8,689 nucleotides of DNA from Pseudomonadota bacterium (lineage in GTDB: Bacteria; Pseudomonadota; Alphaproteobacteria; Rhizobiales; Rhizobiaceae): assembly GCA_023451915.1 (NCBI GenBank), contig JAEXXS010000343.1, forward strand, positions 1 to 8,689. Direction: 5' to 3'. Under the pieces are notes generated by a model. It worked only from the letters and a program-made list of their open reading frames with translations, was not told the origin of the DNA and ran no database searches. A program made the translations under genes and the position numbers. Below, piece after piece: positions 1-5,666 of the stretch (position 1 is the stretch's first letter; each line of letters starts with the position of its first letter).

Positions 1-163
1 TATCCGGAGCTTGCATCATTACGGCGCGTTCAATGGCATATTGCGGCAGGCGCCAGTGGTGCACCTGTCGAAAGCCAAGGGCTTCGTAAAACGAAATTGA
101 TCGGGCCAGATCCGGGCATCTTATCGAATAGTGATGGAAGCCGAGAAATAATTGGTCTTTCAT
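1..163 (-). CDS. VOC (glyoxalase/dioxygenase fold) protein, N-terminal part only
   Basis: The 54 visible residues begin MKDQLFLGFHHYSIRCPDLA and continue with SISFYEALGF, so the protein runs off the left edge. The pattern 'HH-x-S-I-R-C-P-D-L-x-R-S-x-x-F-Y-x-x-L-G-F' is the classic first beta-alpha-beta unit of the vicinal oxygen chelate superfamily, which includes glyoxalase I, extradiol dioxygenases and fosfomycin/bleomycin resistance proteins. In that fold a His on the first strand (here His10 or His11) is normally a metal ligand. Which reaction it performs cannot be told from the N-terminus. The ATG is preceded on the minus strand by GTGAG (175-171), a reasonable ribosome site. It is divergent from the HxlR regulator with 49 bp between starts, which suggests that the regulator controls it. 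The family call is firm; the function is open. Confidence 0.8.
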   Translation of the reverse strand, partial: MKDQLFLGFHHYSIRCPDLARSISFYEALGFRQVHHWRLPQYAIERAVMMQAPD

Positions 164-212
164 GATAATCTCACTCTGTTTTTATGCAGCGCATCATAGG
201 TAAGCTGAAACC
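164..212. promoter_or_regulatory. Divergent control region between VOC gene and HxlR regulator
   Basis: This 49-bp space separates two divergent start codons, so it must carry the minus-strand leader and probably operator sequence for both genes. Visible elements are GATAAT at 164-169, a possible plus-strand -10 box without a good -35 at the right distance, and small overlapping inverted repeats: ATGC/GCAT around AGC (184-194) and TATG/CATA (183-198). HxlR proteins usually bind short imperfect palindromes next to their own gene. AGGTAA at 198-203 is the likely ribosome site of the regulator. The region's role is inferred from gene arrangement; no single element is strong. Confidence 0.4.
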
Positions 213-572
213 ATGCACCAGACTGACAATTTTGACATAACGGTTGCGGACTGGACGACGACACAAGAGCGTAACAAAGGTGTTCTTCATCAGTGGTGCG
301 ACCTTGCCGTCGGTCTGGAAACCGTTCGCGGACAATGGAAGGCGTCGATAATCGTCACGCTTGCAGAGGCTCCAGTCGGCGTGCCGGAATTGCAAAAGCG
401 ATTGGCTCCGGCAAATCGTCGTGTACTTGTGCGCGCTTTACGGGAACTCGAAACCGAGGCGTTGATCATTCGCGACCAGACGGAGAGCACAAACTATTCG
501 CTGACAAGCGAAGGTGCGGCACTCGCAAGGATTCTTCTCGATCTGGCGATGTGGCAGAAAGCACGCAGCTGA
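213..572 (+). CDS. HxlR-family winged helix-turn-helix transcriptional regulator
   Basis: A 119-residue DNA-binding regulator of the HxlR/YodB/HypR type. The family pattern C-x6-7-(G)-x-W-K is present as Cys29 followed by VRGQWKASIIVTL (38-50). The recognition region VPELQKRLAPANRRVLVRALRELE (57-80) matches the family's 'FNELxRxLPGISxRxLTxxLRELE', and the wing follows with NYSLTSEGAALARIL (94-108). Family members are usually 100-130 residues and dimeric. The N-terminal tail before the conserved Cys is about 20 residues longer than in many relatives. Cys29 is the only cysteine and sits where YodB and HypR carry their redox or electrophile-sensing cysteine, so thiol sensing is possible but unproven. 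Its divergent position makes the VOC gene the most likely target; whether it also acts on the downstream peptidase/transporter genes cannot be seen. The ATG at 213 has AGGTAA about 10 nt upstream. Confidence 0.88.
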   Translation: MHQTDNFDITVADWTTTQERNKGVLHQWCDLAVGLETVRGQWKASIIVTLAEAPVGVPELQKRLAPANRRVLVRALRELETEALIIRDQTESTNYSLTSEGAALARILLDLAMWQKARS

Positions 573-953
573 AGCAGATCAATCCCACTTGTGCGAAGCA
601 GGTTCATATTGAAGCATTGAAGAAGAATATACATTGGAAGCTGAACCCAGATTCCGACTTAATATTCTATGATACGGAACGAATGTCCGTTGCCACAGTA
701 ACTTCATCAGTCATCCGGGAAATTGCGAGGTTCTTTATCATACCCCAAGCCCAAACAACTGATGCAATGGCAAGGTTTGGTCTGTCGGCGGTCACCGGGG
801 CGTTCGCATCTTTGGGGTTCTTTTTGGCATAGTATCAGTTCCAGTCCGTTAAGCTTGGTGAGCCTCTTCGGGGTTCACGCGTCGCGACGTTCTCAAGGAT
901 GGAGTTTAAGTTGTTGATTGGTCTGAAAACTCAGATATATCTCAGTGAGTTGA
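573..953. other. Long intergenic region with no convincing gene
   Basis: About 380 bp between the regulator's stop and the hydrolase leader. Open frames cross it, including one ending at 832 that has no stop from before 573, but I recognise none of the predicted proteins and their ribosome sites are poor. The stretch around 600-700 is visibly richer in A+T than the flanking genes. I see no intrinsic terminator after the regulator: the T-run at 819-826 has no stem in front of it. A perfect 10-bp palindrome, CGTCGCGACG, lies at 880-889. The region could be a decayed gene, an unannotated small RNA, or simple spacer. Confidence 0.5.
914..941 (+). promoter_or_regulatory. Candidate sigma-70-type promoter for the hydrolase/transporter operon
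   Basis: TTGATT (914-919) and TATATC (936-941) are separated by 16 bp and would start transcription near 948, about 30 nt before the hydrolase ATG at 978. The -10 box overlaps the palindrome AGATATATCT (933-942), and CTCAG occurs twice in direct orientation (930-934 and 941-945), so a regulator could bind on top of the promoter. This is pattern matching by eye to consensus only. Confidence 0.35.
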
Positions 954-977
954 TTGTTTGGGGTGGGATATCGACTG

Positions 978-1871
978 ATGAAGATCGTCGAGGGCTTTGC
1001 TAAATTCGGTGATTATCAGACCTGGTACAGAGTCACAGGCGACCTCAATGGCGCAACTCCGCTGATAATCGCGCATGGCGGTCCTGGTTGTACGCACGAT
1101 TATGTCGATAGTTTCAAAGCTTTGGCCAGTACTGGTCGGGCTGTTATTCATTATGATCAGATTGGCAATGGACGTTCAACCCGCCTGCCGGAAAAGGACG
1201 CCAGCTTCTGGACGGTTGACCTTTTCCTGGACGAGTTGCGTAATCTGATTACGCATCTCGGCATTGGCCGCAGCTATAGCCTGCTTGGCCAGTCCTGGGG
1301 CGGCATGATGGGTGCAGAATTTGCTGTGAAACGTCCTGCAGGGCTGAAAGCGTTAATTCTGGCCGATAGTCCGGCCTCAATGCAATTGTGGATTCAGGAA
1401 ACGGGACGGCTTCGTTCGGATCTGCCCGATGATGTGCAAGCCGTGTTGACGCGTCATGAACAGGCCGGTTCAACCGATCATCCCGAGTATGCGGCAGCGA
1501 CTAAAGTTTTCAATCTGCGCCATGTTTGCAGGCTGGACCCGGCGCCTGAAGCGGTGATGCGCACCAATCAGGCAATGGAGCAGGACGCGCATGTATACAA
1601 TCTGATGATCGGTCCCAACGAATTCCACATAACCGGAACACTAAAAGATTGGACCGTCATAGATGAGTTACATAAGATCAATGTGCCGACGCTATTGATT
1701 AGCGGCGCTTTTGACGAAGCGACACCTGCGACAATCCAGCCTTTTGCGGACCTGATCCCGGATGTGCGCTGGCATATTTTCCCCAGTTCCAGCCACATGC
1801 CCCATGTGGAAGAATTTGAGAGTTGCATGAAAGTAGTGGGAGATTTTCTACTGGATTGCGAGAGAACATAA
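978..1871 (+). CDS. Alpha/beta hydrolase, proline iminopeptidase-like (S33 family)
   Basis: A 297-residue cytoplasmic serine hydrolase with no signal peptide. Key S33 features are in order: HGGPG (33-37) forming the oxyanion region, [10 protein letters not shown] (58-67), the nucleophile elbow GQSWGG (104-109) with Ser106, Asp246 in GAFDEATP and His273 in [10 protein letters not shown], giving a complete Ser-Asp-His triad. A helical cap lies at about 132-225. Length and motifs match proline iminopeptidases and related L-amino-acid amidases, which remove an N-terminal residue, often proline, from small peptides or amides. The sequence alone does not settle the substrate. I chose ATG 978 because GGGGTGGGA (960-968) lies about 9 nt upstream; an in-frame TTG at 954 would add eight residues but has no better site. 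The gene precedes a peptide ABC importer by 83 bp in the same direction, so it probably acts on imported peptides. Confidence 0.88.
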   Translation: MKIVEGFAKFGDYQTWYRVTGDLNGATPLIIAHGGPGCTHDYVDSFKALASTGRAVIHYDQIGNGRSTRLPEKDASFWTVDLFLDELRNLITHLGIGRSYSLLGQSWGGMMGAEFAVKRPAGLKALILADSPASMQLWIQETGRLRSDLPDDVQAVLTRHEQAGSTDHPEYAAATKVFNLRHVCRLDPAPEAVMRTNQAMEQDAHVYNLMIGPNEFHITGTLKDWTVIDELHKINVPTLLISGAFDEATPATIQPFADLIPDVRWHIFPSSSHMPHVEEFESCMKVVGDFLLDCERT

Positions 1872-1940
1872 AGCTATGCACTTCGCGGCATTGACCGTGC
1901 CGGGAACCATAAGAAGACGGAATAATCCGCCTGACATCCA

Positions 1941-1947
1941 AGAGGGA
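1941..1947 (+). promoter_or_regulatory. Ribosome binding site of the solute-binding protein gene
   Basis: AGAGGGA ends 7 nt before the ATG at 1955 and is the clearest Shine-Dalgarno in the operon, fitting the high expression usually needed for a periplasmic binding protein. The rest of the 83-bp gap after the hydrolase has no terminator. A TTGACC at 1891-1896 resembles a -35 box but has no well-spaced -10 partner, so a separate promoter here is uncertain. Confidence 0.6.
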
Positions 1948-1954
1948 AATACAT

Positions 1955-3643
1955 ATGAATGAGATTCGTCACGCTGCCTCGTTGGTCGCACACAGTCGTG
2001 TGCTGCTTGGCGCTGTTGCCTTATGCGCCATGTTTCAGCCAGCTTTGGCGCAGGATGTAAATGAGGCCCATTATGGGGGGACGATGAAGCTGGTGAGTGT
2101 TTCTTCGCAGGGAACGCTTGATCCGCAAATCAACTATACTTCCCAATATTGGCAAATCTATCCCTATACCTATGATGGATTGATGACCTTTAAAAAGGTC
2201 GGCGGAGCTGAAAGTACCGATGTTGTACCGGATCTGGCGGAAGAGATGCCGACCCTCTCGGCTGACGGTCGCAGCTATACATTCAAACTACGCAAGGGCA
2301 TCAAATTCTCGAACGGCAAAGAGCTGACGACGGACGATGTGGTTGCGTCTTTCCAGCGCATTTTCAAGATTAGCAGCCCGACATCCGGAAGCTTCTATAA
2401 TGGCATTCTGGGTGCAGATAAGTGCCTTGCAGAAGCTGCAACCTGCACGCTCGAAGGTGGCGTTGTTGCAGATAAGAACAACAACACCATAACGATCAAT
2501 CTGGTCGCTCCGGATTCAGAGTTCCTTTACAAACTTGCTGTTCCGCATGCTTCGATTTTACCTGCTGATACGCAGTTGAAAGATGCTGGCAATACTCCGA
2601 TTCCTGGAACCGGAACATATATGTTCGAAAGCTACAATCCGAATGCCTCGCTCACAATGGTGCGCAATCCGCATTTTAAGGTATGGAGCAAAGATGCCCA
2701 GTTGAAGGGTTATCCTGATCGTATCGAATATACATTCGGTGGAACCGAAGAAGCCGCAGTCAATGCTGTTATCAATGGTCAGGCGGACTGGATGTTTGAT
2801 CCTGTTCCAACGGATCGTCTTGCAGAATTGAGTGTCAGCAATCCCGATCAAATTCGCGTTTCACAGCTGAATGCCTGGTGGTACGCGCCCATGAACACCA
2901 ATCTTGCACCGTTCAACGACGTTCGGGTGCGTCAGGCATTGAATTACGCAGTGGATCGTGATGCCCTCGTTTCGCTTTTTGGTGGACCTGCGCTCGCGTC
3001 CCCGGTTTGCACAATCCTGCCGCCGGATATGCCCGGACACGAGCCGCATTGTGATTACACCCAGAATCCGGGGACAGAATGGAGCGCGCCTGATATGGAT
3101 AAGGCTCGCGCATTGGTCGAAGAGTCCGGAACAAAGGGGCAGAAGGTAACGGTTGTCAGTGACGACACTGCTACGTCGCGTGCAGTTGGCACATATCTTC
3201 AATCCGTTCTGTCGGATCTCGGTTATGATGCCGCTCTTCAGTCTATTTCCGGTGACATTCAATTCACCTATATTCAGAACACCAATAACAAGGTTCAGAT
3301 ATCTGTAACGCAATGGTATCAGGACTATCCTGCCCCATCGAACTTCCTGAATGTTCTCTTTGGTTGCGACAGTTTCAAGCCAGGCTCTGATTCATCCGTC
3401 AATATGTCGGGCTTCTGCAATAAGGATCTGAATGCCCGTATGAAGGCCGCAATGGTTTTGGCTGGCACTGATCCGGCAGCTGCAAACAAAGAATGGGCAA
3501 AGATTGATCAGGACATGATGGCCTTGGCACCGGCTATTCCGCTCTTTACGCCTAAAGATGTTGATCTGATCTCCAAGCGTACGGGTAATTACGAATTCTC
3601 AAGCCAGACACACTGGCTGGTCGGGAATTCCTGGGTTCAGTAA
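1955..3643 (+). CDS. Peptide ABC transporter substrate-binding protein (family 5, DppA/OppA/GsiB-like)
   Basis: A 562-residue periplasmic protein that captures ligand and delivers it to the two permeases encoded next. A Sec signal peptide is clear: basic start (MNEIRHAA), hydrophobic core (VLLGAVALCAMF) and a signal-peptidase I site after Ala32 (PALA|QD). The mature part shows the family-5 layout: LDPQINYTSQYW (55-66), the domain-I strand region with VVPDLAEEMPTLSADGRSYTFKLR split over 90-113, KGIKFSNGKELTTDDVVASF (114-133), and the hallmark RVRQALNYAVDRDALV (324-339). Six cysteines in the mature chain fall in three close pairs (157/164, 352/366, 471/488), consistent with periplasmic disulfides. 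The family binds di- and oligopeptides, glutathione, nickel or opines; the neighbouring peptidase and GsiA-like ATPase favour a peptide-like ligand, but the substrate is not proven. A full-length, intact gene. Confidence 0.92.
   Translation: MNEIRHAASLVAHSRVLLGAVALCAMFQPALAQDVNEAHYGGTMKLVSVSSQGTLDPQINYTSQYWQIYPYTYDGLMTFKKVGGAESTDVVPDLAEEMPTLSADGRSYTFKLRKGIKFSNGKELTTDDVVASFQRIFKISSPTSGSFYNGILGADKCLAEAATCTLEGGVVADKNNNTITINLVAPDSEFLYKLAVPHASILPADTQLKDAGNTPIPGTGTYMFESYNPNASLTMVRNPHFKVWSKDAQLKGYPDRIEYTFGGTEEAAVNAVINGQADWMFDPVPTDRLAELSVSNPDQIRVSQLNAWWYAPMNTNLAPFNDVRVRQALNYAVDRDALVSLFGGPALASPVCTILPPDMPGHEPHCDYTQNPGTEWSAPDMDKARALVEESGTKGQKVTVVSDDTATSRAVGTYLQSVLSDLGYDAALQSISGDIQFTYIQNTNNKVQISVTQWYQDYPAPSNFLNVLFGCDSFKPGSDSSVNMSGFCNKDLNARMKAAMVLAGTDPAAANKEWAKIDQDMMALAPAIPLFTPKDVDLISKRTGNYEFSSQTHWLVGNSWVQ
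3602..3618 (+). repeat. Small inverted repeat near the 3' end of the binding-protein gene
   Basis: AGCCAG (3602-3607) pairs perfectly with CTGGCT (3613-3618) across a 5-nt loop, about 25 nt before the stop codon. It is coding sequence, so chance is possible. With the stronger hairpin at 3677-3707 it makes two potential structures bracketing the end of the binding-protein message. Confidence 0.4.
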
Positions 3644-3647
3644 CGAA

Positions 3648-4691
3648 ATGGAAATCCGTTCAAGTGAACAGATCGTATCCTCTCCGGCGATTGTCGCCGG
3701 AGAGGATGTACGGTCGCGTCAAGGACCCTGGAAACGTGTGCTTCAGGGACTGCTGGCCAGTCCGACGGCCGTGATTTCAGCAATTCTGCTCCTGTTGATC
3801 GTGGTGGCGACCCTTCTTGCCCCCGTCTATGCGAAGCATGTATCGCAAACCGATCCATTCAGATCAGGGCTTTCCACCAAAATCCAGCTGGATGGGAAGC
3901 GGGTTCCTGTCATGCAACAGTCTACAGAAGGGCTTGGGCTCGGTGTGACACCGATCGGCCCCACATGGTCGGCGCAGTATTTCCTGGGCGCAGATACACA
4001 AGGGCGAGATGTTGCAGCTCGCCTCCTTTATGGCGGCCGCAGTTCATTGCTTATTGCGGGTGCATCGACTGTTCTCTGCCTGCTGGTTGCAGCGATCATA
4101 GGCATTGCAGCCGGCTATTCCGGTGGGATAGTTGACGGTGTTCTTTCTAATATCATCGACATCATCTGGGCCTTCCCGGTTTATCTCCTCGCGATTTCGC
4201 TATCCATCGTGATGATCGGGCAGAGCTTCGCTATCGGACCGTTCGAAATATCATCGAGCAGCCTGATCCTGCCAGTTCTGATTATCGGTTTGGTTTACGT
4301 GCCTTATGTCGCGCGCCCTATCCGTGGGCGCGTTCTGGCGTTGAACCAAAGTGAGTTTGTCACCGCCGCCCGCGGGCTGGGCATTCGTCCGACGCGTATC
4401 CTCTGGCGTCATATTCTGCCGAATGTGTCGACTACACTGATCGTTTTTGCACCAATGCTGATGGCCTTGAACATCGTGACCGAAAGCTCGTTGTCATTCT
4501 TGTCCGTTGGCGTGCAACCGCCAAATGCCAGCTGGGGCACGATCCTGCAGGACGGACAAACATTGCTATATTCGCGACCCGCCGTTTCGATGGCGCCGGG
4601 CATTGCAATTATGGTTACCGTGCTTTTGCTGAATCTGCTGGGTGATGTGTTGCGTGACGTTCTCGATCCAAAATCGGCCCGGGGGCGCTAA
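3648..4691 (+). CDS. Peptide ABC transporter permease, DppC/GsiD type
   Basis: A 347-residue inner-membrane subunit, one half of the import channel. It begins with a cytoplasmic tail (1-37), then TM1 about 38-60, a periplasmic loop, and the DppC-type marker FLGADTQGRDVAARLLYGGR (112-131), followed by TM segments at roughly 133-157, 168-192, 205-225, 261-283 and 312-333. The EAA coupling loop that docks on the ATPase is EFVTAARGLGIRPTRILWRH (236-255). The ending LGDVLRDVLDP is typical of C-type permeases. The loop between TM1 and the FLGADTQGRD motif is about 50 residues. It starts 4 bp after the binding-protein stop with only a weak upstream GGG as ribosome site, so translation is probably coupled. 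A 14-bp hairpin falls at codons 10-20. An in-frame GTG at 3738, with AAGGA 12 nt before it, would still keep TM1 and is a possible alternative start. Confidence 0.9.
   Translation: MEIRSSEQIVSSPAIVAGEDVRSRQGPWKRVLQGLLASPTAVISAILLLLIVVATLLAPVYAKHVSQTDPFRSGLSTKIQLDGKRVPVMQQSTEGLGLGVTPIGPTWSAQYFLGADTQGRDVAARLLYGGRSSLLIAGASTVLCLLVAAIIGIAAGYSGGIVDGVLSNIIDIIWAFPVYLLAISLSIVMIGQSFAIGPFEISSSSLILPVLIIGLVYVPYVARPIRGRVLALNQSEFVTAARGLGIRPTRILWRHILPNVSTTLIVFAPMLMALNIVTESSLSFLSVGVQPPNASWGTILQDGQTLLYSRPAVSMAPGIAIMVTVLLLNLLGDVLRDVLDPKSARGR
3677..3707 (+). repeat. Perfect 14-bp inverted repeat (strong intra-operon hairpin)
   Basis: The left arm ATCCTCTCCGGCGA (3677-3690) is the exact reverse complement of the right arm TCGCCGGAGAGGAT (3694-3707), with only TTG between. 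Two further G-U pairs are possible at the base. It lies 34 nt after the binding-protein stop, within codons 10-20 of the permease as annotated. No T-run follows (next bases GTACGG), so it is not a standard terminator. In several binding-protein operons a hairpin just downstream of the binding-protein gene protects that part of the mRNA from 3' decay and lowers permease output; that role is inferred here. Confidence 0.85.
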
Positions 4692-4694
4692 CGA

Positions 4695-5666
4695 ATGCTC
4701 GCAGCAATTTTTTCGCGCCTTTTGCGCATGATCTTGGTGATGTTCGGACTGTCGATCATCACATTTTTGATCTTCTTTGCTACACCCGGTTCGGACCCCG
4801 CAGCCAGAATTGCGGGTCGTAATGCGGCGCAGGAAACCGTTGAAGCCGTCCGCAAGGATTTCGGTTTTGATCGACCGCTTTACGTCCAGTACGCGATAAT
4901 GATGAAACGGCTATTCGTGACGCAAGACCTCACGTCGTTTGCGAACCGGGGTCAGAAAATCATACCGGCTGTCATGTCAGCCGCTCCCGCAACATTGTCG
5001 CTCGTGACCGGAGCCGCCATTCTGTGGATGTTAGGCGGTACACTGACGGGCATTTTGTCTGCCGCGTTCAAGGATCGTTGGCCGGACAAGTTGTTGATGG
5101 GGCTCTCGATGATGGCCGTTGCTATGCCGGTCTTCTGGGTCGGTGAAATGGTTAATCTTATTACCCAGAGCCGTTTCCATGATAGCTGGGCTTTTTCGTG
5201 GGTACCAGCACTTGGATACACACCTCTGACGGAAAATTCCGGCTTATGGTTTAAGTCTATGGTCTTTCCGTGCCTGACGCTGGCATTCCTCTACATAGGT
5301 CTCTATGGCAGAATGCTACGGACCGGGATTATTGAAACCTATCAGGAAGACTTCATTCGTACGGCACGTGCCAAAGGCCTGACGGGCCGCAAGGTCTTGT
5401 TGAAACACGCGACACGCAGTGCAATTATTCCAATTGTCATCATGTTCGGCATGGATTTCGGGGTTCTGGTGGGCGGTGCGGCCGTGCTGACGGAAGTTGT
5501 GTTTGGCATCAATGGCGTCGGCCGATTGACTTATCAGGCATTGAAGGTTCTCGATCTTCCAATGATCATGACGACCGTACTCTACGCATCGTTTTTCGTC
5601 GTCCTGGCCAATGCGCTCGTTGACCTCGTTTGTATATTGATTGATCCCAGAATGAGGCGCGCGTGA
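4695..5666 (+). CDS. Peptide ABC transporter permease, DppB/GsiC type
   Basis: A 323-residue inner-membrane subunit that pairs with the DppC-type permease. The start is typical of B-type subunits: RLLRMILVMFGLSIITFLIF (8-27, TM1) with TPGSDPAA after it, then the periplasmic AVRKDFGFDRPLYVQY (51-66). Further TM segments are at roughly 100-124, 133-157, 189-207, 242-265 and 290-315. The EAA loop is EDFIRTARAKGLTGRKVLLKHA (218-239), and the tail [14 protein letters not shown] matches the conserved end of the family. It follows the previous gene by 3 bp (TAACGAATG) with no clear Shine-Dalgarno, so translational coupling is likely, and it overlaps the ATPase gene by 4 bp. In most related operons the B-type gene comes before the C-type gene; here the order is reversed. 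Confidence 0.91.
   Translation: MLAAIFSRLLRMILVMFGLSIITFLIFFATPGSDPAARIAGRNAAQETVEAVRKDFGFDRPLYVQYAIMMKRLFVTQDLTSFANRGQKIIPAVMSAAPATLSLVTGAAILWMLGGTLTGILSAAFKDRWPDKLLMGLSMMAVAMPVFWVGEMVNLITQSRFHDSWAFSWVPALGYTPLTENSGLWFKSMVFPCLTLAFLYIGLYGRMLRTGIIETYQEDFIRTARAKGLTGRKVLLKHATRSAIIPIVIMFGMDFGVLVGGAAVLTEVVFGINGVGRLTYQALKVLDLPMIMTTVLYASFFVVLANALVDLVCILIDPRMRRA

Noticed and set aside
293..832. 179-residue plus-strand open frame overlapping the regulator
   Set aside because: Its first half is the regulator gene read out of frame, and the part after 573 matches nothing I recognise and has no ribosome site. I treat it as chance, while listing the gap as a finding.
954..977. TTG start adding eight residues to the hydrolase
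   Set aside because: ATG 978 has a better placed purine-rich site (GGGGTGGGA), and the added residues are not part of the conserved fold. It cannot be fully excluded.
1886..1902. Possible terminator after the hydrolase (CGGCA/TGCCG stem)
   Set aside because: Only five base pairs with a 7-nt loop and no following T-run; continued transcription into the binding-protein gene is more likely.
2009..2050. Lipoprotein signal (Cys24 in VALC) for the binding protein
   Set aside because: The residue before Cys is Leu rather than Gly, Ala or Ser, and a good signal-peptidase I site (PALA|QD) follows, so a soluble periplasmic protein is favoured.
2861..3313. 150-residue minus-strand open frame inside the binding-protein gene
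   Set aside because: Antisense to a well-supported coding region, no recognisable domain and no start signal.
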